Of a stretch of 64,000 nucleotides of DNA, positions 35,597-46,032 are shown piece after piece (positions within the stretch are counted from its first letter, which is position 1; every line of letters starts with the position of its first letter). The notes under the pieces are model-generated. The model did no database searches, was not told the DNA's origin, and saw nothing but the letters and a program-made list of their open reading frames with translations. Source of the DNA: Burkholderiaceae bacterium (lineage in GTDB: Bacteria; Pseudomonadota; Gammaproteobacteria; Burkholderiales; Burkholderiaceae_C); assembly GCA_019751915.1 (NCBI GenBank), contig JAIEMS010000019.1, positions 111,459 through 175,458 of the forward strand. The letters are read 5' to 3'. A program made the position numbers and the translations under genes.

Positions 35597-36370
35597 TTAT
35601 TTTTCGACGAACGCGCGTTCAATCACAAAGTCGCCGGGGGTGCTGGTGTTGCCTTCGGCAAAGTCGCGCTTTTCTAAGATGTGTTTCAGCGAGGCCAGCA
35701 TCTCGGGGCTGCCGCACAGCATCACGCGGTCGGTCAGCGGGTCAAGCGGTGGCACGCCCAAATCGGTAAACAACTTGCCGTTTTCGATCAAGTCGTTGAT
35801 GCGGCCTTGGTTGCGAAACGGCTCGCGCGTGACGGTGGGGTAATACTGGAGCTGCTCACTGACCATCTCGCCCAACAGCTCATGCGCGGGCAACTCTTGG
35901 GTGATGTAGTCGTGGTAGGCCAGCTCGCCGACTTGGCGCACGCCGTGAACCAAAATCACTTCTTCAAACTTTTCGTAGGTTTCGGGGTCGCGGATCACGC
36001 TCAAAAACGGTGCCAGCCCGGTGCCGGTTGAGAACATGTACAAGCGCTTGCCGGGCAGCAAATAGTCGATCAGCAAGGTGCCAGTGGGCTTTTTGCCAAC
36101 GATGATGGTGTCGCCCACTTGGATGTGTTGCAGCCGCGAGGTCAGCGGGCCGTCGGGCACCTTGATGCTCAAAAACTCCAGATGCTCCTCGTAGTTGGCG
36201 CTCACGATGCTGTAGGCGCGCAAGAGGGGCTTGTCGTTGACGCGCAAGCCGATCATGGTGAAGTGGCCGTTAGAAAACCGCAGCGAAGTGTCGCGGGTAG
36301 TGGTAAAGCTAAACAGCCGATCAGTCCAGTGGTGAACCGTCAGCACGCGTTCTTCGAGAAAAGCGCTCAT
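35597..36370 (-). CDS. fpr: Ferredoxin-NADP+ reductase
   Basis: A 257-aa FAD enzyme of the bacterial Fpr subclass, exchanging electrons between NADPH and ferredoxin/flavodoxin. FAD motif LLRAYSIVSAN, the pyrophosphate loop GTGLAPFLSVIRDPETY, HGVRQVGELAY, the NADP motif LCGSPEML and the C-terminal FVIERAFVEK (ending in Lys after an aromatic-poor tail) are typical of subclass I. It stands alone on the minus strand. Confidence 0.93.
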   Translation of the reverse strand: MSAFLEERVLTVHHWTDRLFSFTTTRDTSLRFSNGHFTMIGLRVNDKPLLRAYSIVSANYEEHLEFLSIKVPDGPLTSRLQHIQVGDTIIVGKKPTGTLLIDYLLPGKRLYMFSTGTGLAPFLSVIRDPETYEKFEEVILVHGVRQVGELAYHDYITQELPAHELLGEMVSEQLQYYPTVTREPFRNQGRINDLIENGKLFTDLGVPPLDPLTDRVMLCGSPEMLASLKHILEKRDFAEGNTSTPGDFVIERAFVEK

Positions 36371-36597
36371 GGTGGATTGGCAGAGAGAGTGAAAAAAAGG
36401 GGGCGGTAGGCACGGGGCCGAGCGCTAGAAAAACGCGCAAGACACTTTGCACACACTAGGGCCGCATATTGTGCTGGAAAGGGTAGCGCACTCGGGGGCA
36501 GCTGCTGACGCAATGCTGACATTTTGCAGCGCAACACTAAAATCAGCACTCCCACGACAGCAGCCATGCTGCCAGACAGACTACAGGAGCTTTTTGC

Positions 36598-37272
36598 ATG
36601 CGTATTCTCATCGCCGAAGATGATCAGGTATTGGCCGATGGACTGCTGCGTACGCTGCGTGGCTCAGGTGCGGCGGTAGACCATGTAGCCAGTGGCACCG
36701 AAGCCGACGCAGCACTGATGACCAACCACGAGTTTGATTTGCTCATTTTGGATTTGGGCCTGCCCAAAATGCACGGTCTGGAGGTGCTCAAGCGCCTGCG
36801 CAGCCGAGGCTCTGCGCTGCCGGTGCTGATTTTGACGGCTGCCGACAGCGTCGATGAGCGCGTCAAGGGGCTGGACTTTGGTGCCGACGACTACATGGCC
36901 AAGCCCTTTAGTCTGCAAGAGCTGGAAGCGCGGGTGCGGGCCTTGGTGCGCCGGGGTGCGGGCGGCACCAGCGCCACCATCAAGCACGGCCCACTGGTGT
37001 ACGACCAAGCCGGGCGCGTTGCCACCATCGACGGCAAAATGGTCGAGCTGTCGGCGCGCGAGCTGGGGCTGCTGGAAGTGCTGCTGCAACGCGCCGGGCG
37101 CTTGGTCAGCAAAGACCAGCTGGTAGACCGCCTGTGCGAGTGGGGCGAAGAGGTCAGCAACAACGCCATCGAGGTCTATATCCACCGGCTGCGTAAAAAA
37201 ATCGAAAAAGGCCCGATTCGCATCGCCACCGTACGGGGCTTGGGCTACTGCCTTGAAAAAATCGCCGCCTAG
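36598..37272 (+). CDS. OmpR-family response regulator (TctD/QseB type)
   Basis: A 224-aa regulator: receiver with acidic pair in AEDDQ, phospho-acceptor Asp52 (LILDLGLPK), Lys in GADDYMAKPF, and a winged helix ending RIATVRGLGYCLEKIAA. Paired with the histidine kinase 82 bases downstream; the gap contains an interspersed repeat. Could govern tricarboxylate uptake or quorum/catecholamine-type responses by family, but no target gene is adjacent. Confidence 0.92.
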   Translation: MRILIAEDDQVLADGLLRTLRGSGAAVDHVASGTEADAALMTNHEFDLLILDLGLPKMHGLEVLKRLRSRGSALPVLILTAADSVDERVKGLDFGADDYMAKPFSLQELEARVRALVRRGAGGTSATIKHGPLVYDQAGRVATIDGKMVELSARELGLLEVLLQRAGRLVSKDQLVDRLCEWGEEVSNNAIEVYIHRLRKKIEKGPIRIATVRGLGYCLEKIAA

Positions 37273-37274
37273 TT

Positions 37275-37323
37275 GCTATTAAAATAATAGCTACAAAAGC
37301 AATATAGACAGGCGCTAACAGCC
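37275..37323 (+). repeat. 49-bp interspersed repeat
   Basis: Begins GCTATTAAAATAATAGCTAC and ends GGCGCTAACAGCC. Same length and direction as the copy at 34411-34459. It begins 3 bases after the response-regulator stop, so it occupies the gap between two cognate two-component genes. Confidence 0.65.
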
Positions 37324-37354
37324 ATTTTTATCTTAAAACACGGCGGCGACGGCT

Positions 37355-38806
37355 TTGAAAATCTTCCAGCGCGAGCAACGCTCGCTGTTTGGCGAAATCC
37401 TCGACTGGATGCTCACGCCCCTGCTGCTGCTGTGGCCGGTCAGTTTGGCGCTGACGTGGCTGGTGGCGCAAGGCATTGCCAACAAACCCTTTGACCGCGC
37501 CCTCGAATACAACGCCCACGCGCTGGCGCAACTGGTGACGGTGCAGCGCGGCAAGGCACAGTTCAACCTGCCCCAGCCCGCCAGCGAGATTTTGCGCGCC
37601 GACGACTCCGATATCGTTTACTACCAAGTCACCGGCCCGCGCGGTGAACTGCTCTCGGGCGAGAAACAACTGCCCCGCCCAGAAGACGCAATCCCCAATG
37701 TGGGTGAAGTGCGCCTGCGCGATGCCGAGCTGCGCGGTGTCGATATCCGCATGGCCTACATCTGGGTGCGCCTACCGCTCAAAGATGGGCCACTGGCGCT
37801 GGTGCAAGTGGCCGAAACCCGCGAAAAGCGCAGCGTGCTCGCCACCGAAATCATCAAAGGTGTGATGCTGCCGCAGTTCGTCATCTTGCCGCTGGCAGTG
37901 CTGCTGGTCTGGCTGGCACTGGCGCGCGGCATCCGGCCCCTGAACCAACTCGAAGAGCGCATTCGGGCGCGCAGCCCCGACGACTTGAGTCCGCTCGATC
38001 ACAAAGCAGTACCGCTGGAGGTCGCGCCGCTGGTCGATTCGGTCAACGACTTGCTGACGCGGCTGAACGATTCGATGGCAACCCAAAAGCGCTTTTTGGC
38101 CGATGCAGCCCACCAACTCAAAACGCCGCTGGCCGGGCTGCGCATGCAGGCCGATTTGGCCCAGCGCGAAGGCACCAGCACCGAGGAGCTAAAACGTTCG
38201 CTGCAACAAATTGGCCGCTCTAGCATCCGCGCCACGCACACCGTGAACCAACTGTTGGCGCTGGCCCGGGCCGAAAGCCACGCCCAAAAACGCTTGGTAC
38301 CCTGCGATTTGGCCCGCCTGACGATGGACGTGGTGCGCGACTCGGTGCCGCGCGCTTTGGACAAAAGCATTGATCTGGGCTACGACGGTGCCCAACCGGG
38401 CGATGCCGGTGTCTGGGTCGATGGCAACCCGACCCTGCTGAAAGAGCTGGTGCGCAACCTGCTGGACAACGCCATCAACTACACGCCGTCGAGCGCCCTG
38501 CGCCCGGGCGTAATCACGGCCCGGGTGCTGGCCGACCGCTTTGGTCAGGTGCTGCTGCTACAGGTCGAGGACTCTGGCCCGGGTGTGCCCGAATCCGAGC
38601 GCGAGTTGGTGTTTCAGCCGTTTTACCGGGTATTGGGCACGGGCGTGGACGGCTCAGGGCTGGGGCTGCCCATCGTCATGGAGATCGCTCGCCAGCACGG
38701 GGCCGAAGTCATCCTCGAAGATGCCCACCCCGGACAAAATCCGCCCGGTGCCCGCTTCACCCTGCGTTTTTCGGCCACAGGCACCGAAAAATTACCAGCG
38801 GCTTGA
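37355..38806 (+). CDS. Sensor histidine kinase (TctE/QseC type)
   Basis: A 483-aa inner-membrane kinase: TM1 about 19-40, periplasmic domain about 41-168, TM2 about 169-190, HAMP-like linker, H box DAAHQLKTPLAGLR (His253), N box NLLDNAINYTPSS, DSGPGVP and GSGLGLPIV. The start is TTG at 37355 without a clear RBS; the residues KIFQREQRSLFGEILDWML before TM1 look like the family N-terminus, so I kept it. Confidence 0.9.
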   Translation: MKIFQREQRSLFGEILDWMLTPLLLLWPVSLALTWLVAQGIANKPFDRALEYNAHALAQLVTVQRGKAQFNLPQPASEILRADDSDIVYYQVTGPRGELLSGEKQLPRPEDAIPNVGEVRLRDAELRGVDIRMAYIWVRLPLKDGPLALVQVAETREKRSVLATEIIKGVMLPQFVILPLAVLLVWLALARGIRPLNQLEERIRARSPDDLSPLDHKAVPLEVAPLVDSVNDLLTRLNDSMATQKRFLADAAHQLKTPLAGLRMQADLAQREGTSTEELKRSLQQIGRSSIRATHTVNQLLALARAESHAQKRLVPCDLARLTMDVVRDSVPRALDKSIDLGYDGAQPGDAGVWVDGNPTLLKELVRNLLDNAINYTPSSALRPGVITARVLADRFGQVLLLQVEDSGPGVPESERELVFQPFYRVLGTGVDGSGLGLPIVMEIARQHGAEVILEDAHPGQNPPGARFTLRFSATGTEKLPAA

Positions 38807-38860
38807 AGGGGAGTTTGGCCCGGCGTTGTTGCATTACTGAGACTTCACACCGCACCCTAC

Positions 38861-40162
38861 TCAGGGATACAACCCCCGCATTTCACGCGCCCGCAAAATG
38901 CGCGTACAGCCGACGATAAAAGTCGCGGTACGTAAACTGACTTGGTGCTGCTGCGCCACCTGCCAAATCCCGGCAAAGGCTTCTTTCATGATGCGTACCA
39001 GCCGGGCATTGATTTCGTCTTCGCTCCAAAAGAAGCTCGAAAAGTCCTGTACCCACTCAAAATAACTCACCGTCACGCCGCCCGCGTTGGCAATCACATC
39101 GGGCACCACCAACACACCGTTGGCGGCCAAAATATCATCGGCTTCGGGGCTGGTCGGGCCGTTGGCACCTTCGATCAGCAGGCGGGCGCGCACCTGACCG
39201 GCGTTGCTGGCGTTGATTTGGCCCTCCAGCGCTGCCGGAATCAGGATTTCGCAATCCACGTGCCAAAAATCGGCATCGGCCATGGTGTCTGCATCGGCAA
39301 ACCCGGCCACGCCGCCGGTGTCGCGCACATGCACCAGCAGCGCAGGCACATCCAGCCCGCTGGCACGGTAGATGGTGCCAGTGTGGTCTTGCACTGCCAC
39401 AACCCGCGCACCGGCTTCGGCAAACAGTTTGCCCGCAATGCCCCCCACATTGCCAAAGCCCTGCACTGCCACACGCGCCCCTTCGAGCGCTAAGCCAATG
39501 TGCCGGGCTGCTTCAGCCCCGACGGTAAACACGCCGCGCCCGGTGGCCTCGCGCCGCCCCAGCGAGCCGCCCAAATCCACCGGCTTGCCCGTGACCACGC
39601 CGGTGGCGGTTTCACCCACATTGACCGAGTAGGTGTCCATCATCCACGCCATGATTTGCTCGTTGGTGTTGACATCGGGGGCCGGAATATCCTTGGTCGG
39701 GCCGATGATGATGCCAATCTCGCTGGTATAGCGGCGCGTCAGGCGCTCCAACTCACCGCGCGAAAGCGTGCGCGGATCGACCCGCACCCCGCCCTTAGCA
39801 CCGCCATAGGGCACATTGACTGCTGCGTTCTTCACCGACATCCAAGCCGACAGCGCCATCACCTCCGAGAGCGTGACGTTTTGGTGAAAACGCACCCCGC
39901 CCTTGCCCGGCCCCCGGCTGGTGTTGTGCTGTACGCGGTAGCCCTCAAAGTGGGCAATGCTGCCGTCGTCCATGTGGATCGGGATATCGACAATCAACGT
40001 CCGCTTGGGCCGCTTGAGGGTTTCAACCCAGCGCGACAGCGGCCCCAAGTAGGGCGTGACGCGATCAATCTGTTGCAAATACACCCCCCAAGGGCCGAGG
40101 TGCTCGGCTTGCAAATACGACGGCAGGGTATGGGTGCTGGCGGGAGTAGCGAGGGGTGACAT
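38861..40162 (-). CDS. gdhA: Glutamate dehydrogenase (Glu/Leu/Phe/Val dehydrogenase family)
   Basis: A 433-aa hexameric-type dehydrogenase interconverting glutamate and 2-oxoglutarate plus ammonia. Substrate-binding [10 protein letters not shown], catalytic Lys123 in [10 protein letters not shown] and the NAD-binding [15 protein letters not shown] are visible. The start at 40162 is chosen because AGAGG lies 5-10 bases upstream; Met 11 codons earlier is less likely. Divergent from the riboswitch-controlled metH gene. Confidence 0.93.
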   Translation of the reverse strand: MSPLATPASTHTLPSYLQAEHLGPWGVYLQQIDRVTPYLGPLSRWVETLKRPKRTLIVDIPIHMDDGSIAHFEGYRVQHNTSRGPGKGGVRFHQNVTLSEVMALSAWMSVKNAAVNVPYGGAKGGVRVDPRTLSRGELERLTRRYTSEIGIIIGPTKDIPAPDVNTNEQIMAWMMDTYSVNVGETATGVVTGKPVDLGGSLGRREATGRGVFTVGAEAARHIGLALEGARVAVQGFGNVGGIAGKLFAEAGARVVAVQDHTGTIYRASGLDVPALLVHVRDTGGVAGFADADTMADADFWHVDCEILIPAALEGQINASNAGQVRARLLIEGANGPTSPEADDILAANGVLVVPDVIANAGGVTVSYFEWVQDFSSFFWSEDEINARLVRIMKEAFAGIWQVAQQHQVSLRTATFIVGCTRILRAREMRGLYP

Positions 40163-40237
40163 GGCAAACCTCTGGACAGTGGATGGAAGACTCACAGCTT
40201 ATGCCTAAATCGCAATCGCCGGTAAAATTACCCCCTT

Positions 40238-40320
40238 GCCCAAGGAGCGTTGCAACGGCCAGAAACAACTGGTGCCGTCAGGCTTGGGCGCTTGCCAACC
40301 CCCCGCAACGACGCTCACCT
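40238..40320 (+). promoter_or_regulatory. S-adenosylhomocysteine (SAH) riboswitch
   Basis: The segment matches the SAH riboswitch core. CCCAAG (40239-40244) pairs with CTTGGG (40283-40288). GAGCG at 40245-40249 can pair with CGCTC at 40312-40316 near the 3' end. The GAGCGTTGCAAC and CAGGCTTGG signatures and the terminal GCAACGACGCTCACC are all present. The second helix, ACGGC...GCCGT with a CCAG/CTGG extension, lies between. It sits 30 bases before metH; SAH riboswitches activate methyl-cycle genes when SAH accumulates. Confidence 0.9.
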
Positions 40321-40350
40321 GTTTCGGGTTTTATTGCACAGGTGAGTCGC

Positions 40351-43086
40351 ATGTCTGAAATTTCTGTCCCCCCCTTGAAACTCTCGGGCTTAGAGCCTGT
40401 CTCCATCGGCTCCGATGCCTTGTTCGTCAACGTGGGCGAACGCACCAACGTCACTGGCTCCAAAGCCTTTGCCCGAATGATTTTGAACGACCAGTTCGAG
40501 CAAGCCTTGGCCGTGGCACGCCAGCAGGTCGAAAACGGCGCGCAAATCATCGACATCAACATGGACGAGGCCATGCTCGACAGCAAAGCGGCGATGGTGC
40601 GCTTTCTGAACCTGATTGCTTCGGAGCCCGATATTGCCCGCCTGCCGATCATGGTCGACAGCTCCAAGTGGGAGGTCATTGAGGCCGGGCTGCGCTGCCT
40701 GCAAGGCAAGGGCATCGTCAATTCGATCAGCATGAAAGAAGGGGTCGAAGCCTTCAAGCAGCAAGCGCGCTTGGTGCGCCGCTACGGTGCCGCCGCCGTG
40801 GTGATGGCGTTTGACGAAACCGGCCAAGCCGATACCTTCGAGCGCAAAATCGAAATCTGCCAACGCGCTTACCGCATCTTGGTCGATGAGGTCGATTTTC
40901 CAGCGGAAGACATCATCTTCGACCCGAACATTTTTGCCGTCGCCACCGGCATCGAAGAACACAACAACTACGCCGTCGATTTCATCAACGCCACGCGCTG
41001 GATCAAACAAAACCTGCCAGGTGCCAAAGTTTCCGGCGGGGTCAGCAACGTCTCGTTTAGCTTTCGCGGCAACGACCCGGTGCGCGAGGCCATTCACACG
41101 GTATTTTTGTACCACGCCATCCAAGCGGGCATGGACATGGGCATCGTCAATGCGGGCATGGTCGGCGTTTACGACGACCTCGAACCCGAGCTGCGCGAGC
41201 GCGTGGAAGACGTGGTGCTCAACCGCCGCCCCGATGCCGGTGAACGCTTGGTCGAGATTGCCGAAAACGCCAAGGGCGCAGCCCGCGACGACAGCAAAAA
41301 ACTCGAATGGCGCGGCACCGCTGAAGCACCCAAAACGGTCGGCGAACGCCTGAGCCATGCCATGGTGCATGGCATTACCGACTTCATCACCGAAGACACC
41401 GAGGAGGCCTACCGCGCCATCTTGGCCCAAGGCGGTCGTCCGCTGCATGTGATTGAAGGCCCGCTGATGGACGGCATGGGCATCGTTGGCGACTTGTTTG
41501 GTCAAGGCAAGATGTTTTTGCCGCAGGTGGTCAAGTCAGCCCGGGTCATGAAACAGGCCGTGGCCCACCTGATTCCCTACATCGAAGAAGAAAAACGCCA
41601 AGACGAGCTGGCCGGACGCGACGTGCGCACCAAGGGCAAAATCATCATGGCGACGGTCAAGGGCGATGTCCACGATATTGGCAAAAACATCGTCACGGTC
41701 GTTTTGCAGTGCAACAATTTTGAGGTGGTCAACATGGGCGTGATGGTGCCCTGCCACGAGATTTTGGCCCGCGCCAAAGCCGAGGGCGCTGACATCATTG
41801 GCCTGTCGGGGTTGATTACCCCCAGCCTCGAAGAAATGCAGTATGTCGCTGCCGAAATGCAAAAAGACGAGCATTTCCGCGTCAAAAAAATCCCGCTGCT
41901 CATTGGTGGCGCGACCACCAGCCGGGTGCATACCGCCGTCAAAATTGCACCGCACTACGATGGCCCAGTGGTCTATGTGCCCGATGCCTCGCGCAGTGTC
42001 GGTGTGGCGCAAAATTTGCTGGGCGATGGTGCCGCGCACTTTGTGCAAGAACTCAGCACCGACTACGAAAAAGCCCGCAGCCAACACGCCAACAAAAAGC
42101 AAACCCCGCTGTGGCCGCTGGACAAAGCCCGCGCCAATGCCACCCCCATCGACTGGGCCGCTTACCGCCCTACGGCCCCACGGGCACCGGGTCGGCGGCT
42201 GTTCAAGAACTTTGACCTGAATGAATTGGCTGCCTTCATCGATTGGGGGCCGTTCTTTCAGACGTGGGATTTGGCAGGCCCCTACCCGGCCATTTTGAGC
42301 GACGCAGTGGTGGGCGCAGAAGCCACGCGGGTGTTTGCCGACGGCCAAGCCATGCTGAAAAAAATCATCGAAGGCCGCTGGCTCCAAGCCAATGCGGTCA
42401 TCGGTTTGTACCCCGCCAACAGCGTGGGCGACGATATCGAGTTCTACACCGACGAAAGCCGCACCCGAGTCGCCATGACGTGGTATGGGCTGCGCCAGCA
42501 GGCTGAAAAGCACACCGTCGAGGGTGTCACGCGCCCCAGCCGCTGCTTGGCCGATTTTGTCGCCCCCAAGGGCAGCGGCATTGCCGACTATGCGGGCATG
42601 TTTGCCGTCACCGCCGGACTGGGCATCGAGAAAAAAGAGCAAGCCTTTATCGACGCACTGGACGACTACTCGGCCATTTTGTTCAAAAGTTTGGCCGACC
42701 GTTTGGCCGAGGCCTTTGCCGAATGCCTGCACCAGCGTGTGCGCGCTGATTTGTGGGGTTACGCTCCGGGCGAGGCGCTCACCCCCGAAGAACTGGTGGC
42801 CGAAAAATACCAAGGCATTCGCCCCGCACCGGGCTACCCCGCTTGCCCAGACCACAGCGCCAAAACCGATCTGTTTGCCCTGTTGCAATGCGACGAGATT
42901 GGCATGACCCTGACCGAAAGTCTGGCCATGACCCCTGCTGCCAGCGTCAGCGGCTTTTACATCGGCCATCCACAGAGCAGCTATTTCAGCGTCGGCAAAA
43001 TTGCCCAAGACCAAGTGCACGACATGGCCCAGCGGCGCAAAATGGACGAAGTGCAGCTGCACCGATTGTTGGCCCCCAACCTATGA
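40351..43086 (+). CDS. metH: Methionine synthase, C-terminal part (split MetH)
   Basis: A 911-aa cobalamin-dependent methionine synthase lacking the N-terminal homocysteine/zinc barrel. It contains the methyltetrahydrofolate-binding domain (about 15-300), the cap/B12 domain with [16 protein letters not shown] (cobalt ligand His441) and the SAM activation domain (about 590-911, ending in [12 protein letters not shown]). In Burkholderiales the homocysteine domain is commonly a separate gene, usually just upstream; here none is in the adjacent 5' region, which is occupied by the riboswitch and divergent gdhA. Start ATG 40351 follows the riboswitch. Confidence 0.93.
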   Translation: MSEISVPPLKLSGLEPVSIGSDALFVNVGERTNVTGSKAFARMILNDQFEQALAVARQQVENGAQIIDINMDEAMLDSKAAMVRFLNLIASEPDIARLPIMVDSSKWEVIEAGLRCLQGKGIVNSISMKEGVEAFKQQARLVRRYGAAAVVMAFDETGQADTFERKIEICQRAYRILVDEVDFPAEDIIFDPNIFAVATGIEEHNNYAVDFINATRWIKQNLPGAKVSGGVSNVSFSFRGNDPVREAIHTVFLYHAIQAGMDMGIVNAGMVGVYDDLEPELRERVEDVVLNRRPDAGERLVEIAENAKGAARDDSKKLEWRGTAEAPKTVGERLSHAMVHGITDFITEDTEEAYRAILAQGGRPLHVIEGPLMDGMGIVGDLFGQGKMFLPQVVKSARVMKQAVAHLIPYIEEEKRQDELAGRDVRTKGKIIMATVKGDVHDIGKNIVTVVLQCNNFEVVNMGVMVPCHEILARAKAEGADIIGLSGLITPSLEEMQYVAAEMQKDEHFRVKKIPLLIGGATTSRVHTAVKIAPHYDGPVVYVPDASRSVGVAQNLLGDGAAHFVQELSTDYEKARSQHANKKQTPLWPLDKARANATPIDWAAYRPTAPRAPGRRLFKNFDLNELAAFIDWGPFFQTWDLAGPYPAILSDAVVGAEATRVFADGQAMLKKIIEGRWLQANAVIGLYPANSVGDDIEFYTDESRTRVAMTWYGLRQQAEKHTVEGVTRPSRCLADFVAPKGSGIADYAGMFAVTAGLGIEKKEQAFIDALDDYSAILFKSLADRLAEAFAECLHQRVRADLWGYAPGEALTPEELVAEKYQGIRPAPGYPACPDHSAKTDLFALLQCDEIGMTLTESLAMTPAASVSGFYIGHPQSSYFSVGKIAQDQVHDMAQRRKMDEVQLHRLLAPNL

Positions 43087-43130
43087 TGGGCAGGGGCTGA
43101 TGCCCCTTTGCCACCCTGCGGAAGTAGCCC

Positions 43131-43976
43131 ATGCCTCAACCACGCAACACCGACGACGATGCCCCTTCTTCTGCCGTAGCGACAAACGCGCTGGCGTGGC
43201 CGGCGTGGCTGATCGGCGTACTGGCGGCAACGTTGGTATTGCTGCTGGTGTGGCTGGTTTGGTGGTGGTTTGCCCCGGCCAGCGGGCACAAGCAAGCCCA
43301 AGTCGGCACCGCGGTGGTGGGGGTGATTGGAGGGATGGACTCAGAGACCTTGGCCCCCGGCGAGGAGTTGCTCAAAATCGTGCCTCGGGCACAGGCTGCA
43401 CCCGCAGCGGCCACGCCAGCGGCGGAAAAAGCACGGCCCCAACCCGCACCGCAGGCAGTGGCGCAGCCTGCTGCCACACCCGCCACAACCCCAGCGCCGG
43501 TTTTCACCCCAACAGCGCCATCGGTGGCAACGGGTTCAGCACAGGTTCAGAGCACCCGGCCAGTGTGCCTGTCTTGCGGCTGGGTGGAGTCGGTGGTGGT
43601 GCTGCCCACAGCGGCCAGTGTGCCGCCCGGTGTGGTCACTGCCGTGGCCGCTGCCCAAGGCGCACAAGCAGCACAACAGGCCATGCCAGCGGTCAAACTT
43701 CCGCGTGGCATGGCCTCTGACCCGACGGTCAGTGCCACAGCTGGGGCCATGGCAGGGGCGTTGATTGGCTCGTCGCTGGAACGGCGGGCACCACCGGGGC
43801 CATCCTCGGTTTATGAAGTCCACATCCGCATGGAAGATGGCAGCCTGCGCACCTACGAGCAAGCCCAAGCGCCGCCGCTGGGCACCAAGGTGGTGTTTGA
43901 AGGCGGCCAGCCACGCTGGTTGGTACCGCTACCGCCACAAGCCCCCCCCGGCGGCAAGGTTTACAGCAGCTACTGA
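43131..43976 (+). CDS. Membrane-anchored protein with glycine-zipper-like C-terminal region
   Basis: A 281-aa protein of uncertain function: cytoplasmic N-terminus, one TM helix (about 23-48), a long Ala/Pro-rich stretch (85-140), then a CLSCG pair and a small Ala/Gly-rich zipper (SATAGAMAGALIGSS, about 205-220). The C-terminal EVHIRMEDGSLRTYEQ...P.GTKVVFEGG block resembles SlyB/17-kDa-antigen-type periplasmic domains. It probably spans from the inner membrane into the periplasm. Located 44 bases after metH and convergent with mrdA. Confidence 0.7.
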   Translation: MPQPRNTDDDAPSSAVATNALAWPAWLIGVLAATLVLLLVWLVWWWFAPASGHKQAQVGTAVVGVIGGMDSETLAPGEELLKIVPRAQAAPAAATPAAEKARPQPAPQAVAQPAATPATTPAPVFTPTAPSVATGSAQVQSTRPVCLSCGWVESVVVLPTAASVPPGVVTAVAAAQGAQAAQQAMPAVKLPRGMASDPTVSATAGAMAGALIGSSLERRAPPGPSSVYEVHIRMEDGSLRTYEQAQAPPLGTKVVFEGGQPRWLVPLPPQAPPGGKVYSSY

Positions 43977-44047
43977 GCCGCCAAAAGCCGCTTTCGGGGC
44001 AAAGTTTGAATCAAATATGGCTATAGCCGGCGACAGCACTCATTATT

Positions 44048-44068
44048 TAGCTATCAAATAGATAGCAA
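44048..44068 (-). repeat. Interspersed TAGCTAT palindromic repeat
   Basis: TAGCTATCAAATAGATAGCA resembles the right arm of the element ending at 11672 (13 leading bases identical) and the first part of the 34411 and 37275 repeats on the opposite strand. It lies between convergent genes, just after the mrdA stop. Confidence 0.5.
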
Positions 44069-44073
44069 TAAAT

Positions 44074-46032
44074 TCAACGGTCAGGCAATGAGATGTCGCT
44101 GACAGCGCGTGGCTTGCCTACTGGGGCCACGGCCAAGCCGGCCTGTACTGCAGCAATGTCTTCTTCGCTGGGGTATTCGTTCAGCAGCCAGTAGTCAAAC
44201 ACCCGCCGCGCAATCGGCGCGGCCTGTGCACCGCCAAAACCAGCGTTCTCGACAATCAGAGCCAGCGCAATGCGCGGCGACTCGGCTGGAGCAAAGGCAA
44301 TGTAGAGCGCGTGGTCGCGCTGGTGCTCGGCCAGTTTTCCGGCGTTGTAGTGCTCTTTCTGGCCGATGGTCACCGCCTGTGCAGTGCCAGTTTTGCCCGC
44401 TGACAGGTAGCGTGCACCAGCAAACACTTTGGTCGAAGTACCCCCTTGCGTCACGCCCACCATCGCCCGGCGAATGGCCTCGATATGCTGGGGCTTGTAG
44501 CCCAAATTGACTGGTGCTGGAATCTCAATCGGGTTGCGCGTGCGCGTGACCGGGTCCATCGTCGCCATGCCCAAATGCGGGCGGTGCTGCACACCACCGT
44601 TGGCCAAGGTGGCGGTGGCATAGGCCAATTGCAGCATGGTGAAGTTGTTGTAGCCCTGCCCAATACCGAGCGAGATCGTTTCGCCGGCATACCATTTTTT
44701 TTGTTCTGGGCGGCGGTATGTTTTGCGCTTCCACTCTTGGCTGGGCAACACGCCGCGCACCTCGCCGTTGAGGTCAATACCGGTACTCTGACCAAAACCC
44801 AGTGGCTTCATGAAGTCGTGCATGGCATCGACCCCCAAATCGTTGGCAAGCTGGTAGTAGTAAACATTGCTCGACTGCACAATACTGCGGTACAAATCAA
44901 CGGCCCCCAAGCCCGAATCGCCGTGGCTACGGAAGGTGTGGCCGCCAAATGTCCATGAACCGCCATCGTGCGTAATGGCACCGGCTGTGCGCTTGCCGGT
45001 TTCAAGAGCAGCCAGCCCCATAAAAGGCTTGTAAGTCGAGCCGGGTGGGTACGTGCCACGCAGCGCCCGGTTCAGCAAAGGCCGCTCAATCGACTCGTTC
45101 AGTGCTGTCCAGTTCTCAACGTCAATGCCCTCCACGAACAAATTGGGATCAAACGTCGGTTTGCTGACCAGCGACAACACCTCGCCATTGCGCGGGTCAA
45201 TCGCCACTAACGCTCCCCGGCGGTCGCCGTACAGCTCTTCAATCAATCTTTGCAACTTGATGTCCAACGACAGCGCCACCGTGTGGCCCGGCGTGGCAGG
45301 AAAGCTGTCCAGACGGCGCACGGCGCGCCCACCCGCAGAGGTCTCCATTTGCTCCACGCCGGTAATGCCGTGCAGTTGGCTCTCAAAACTTTGTTCGATA
45401 CCGAGTTTGCCGATGTATTCAGTGCCCCGGTAGTTGGACGAATCATCAGTGTCTTCAATGCGCTCTTTTTCGCGCTGGTTGATGCGGCCAATGTAGCCAA
45501 TAGCGTGGCTAGCGACCTCGCCCAGCGGATAGTTGCGAAACAACCGCGCCTTGATGTCCACCCCCGGAAAACGGTAGCGCTGAGCGGTAAAGCGGGCCAC
45601 CTCCTGATCGGTCAGGCGGGTGCGAATGGGCAGCGACTCAAAACTGCGCGACTCGTCCATCAGGCGCTTGAAGCGGCGTTTGTCGCGCAACTGGATATCA
45701 ACCACTTGGCCCAATGCCTCGATGGTTTCTTCCAACGAAACCACTTTAGAGGGCGTGATTTCAAGGGTGTAGGCGGCATAGTTGGTCGCCAGCACCACGC
45801 CATTGCGGTCCAGAATCAGCCCCCGGTTGGGCACCACCGGCACCACAGCCGTGCGATTGCTCTCGGCTTGGTCGGCCAAATCTTCGTGGCGTACCACCTG
45901 CAAAAACACCAAGCGCGCCACCAACACGCCAAATGCCAGCAGCACGGCCAATCCCACAATAAAAATACGAATACGAAAACGTGCAGCATCCTCTTGGGCG
46001 CTGCGTATCTCGGTCAGGGCAGTGGGCCTCAT
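44074..46032 (-). CDS. mrdA: Penicillin-binding protein 2 (elongasome transpeptidase)
   Basis: A 652-aa class B PBP crosslinking peptidoglycan during elongation. One N-terminal TM (about 23-45), a dimerisation/pedestal domain and the transpeptidase with SxxK in PPGSTYKPFMG, SxN in VQSSNVYYYQ and KTGTAQ are seen. The start overlaps the mreD stop by 4 bases. rodA, which often follows, is not found; the next gene is convergent. Confidence 0.94.
   Translation of the reverse strand: MRPTALTEIRSAQEDAARFRIRIFIVGLAVLLAFGVLVARLVFLQVVRHEDLADQAESNRTAVVPVVPNRGLILDRNGVVLATNYAAYTLEITPSKVVSLEETIEALGQVVDIQLRDKRRFKRLMDESRSFESLPIRTRLTDQEVARFTAQRYRFPGVDIKARLFRNYPLGEVASHAIGYIGRINQREKERIEDTDDSSNYRGTEYIGKLGIEQSFESQLHGITGVEQMETSAGGRAVRRLDSFPATPGHTVALSLDIKLQRLIEELYGDRRGALVAIDPRNGEVLSLVSKPTFDPNLFVEGIDVENWTALNESIERPLLNRALRGTYPPGSTYKPFMGLAALETGKRTAGAITHDGGSWTFGGHTFRSHGDSGLGAVDLYRSIVQSSNVYYYQLANDLGVDAMHDFMKPLGFGQSTGIDLNGEVRGVLPSQEWKRKTYRRPEQKKWYAGETISLGIGQGYNNFTMLQLAYATATLANGGVQHRPHLGMATMDPVTRTRNPIEIPAPVNLGYKPQHIEAIRRAMVGVTQGGTSTKVFAGARYLSAGKTGTAQAVTIGQKEHYNAGKLAEHQRDHALYIAFAPAESPRIALALIVENAGFGGAQAAPIARRVFDYWLLNEYPSEEDIAAVQAGLAVAPVGKPRAVSDISLPDR

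Noticed and set aside
41536..43062. 508-residue minus-strand frame inside metH
   Set aside because: It is a shadow of a GC-rich gene and has no start context or domain.
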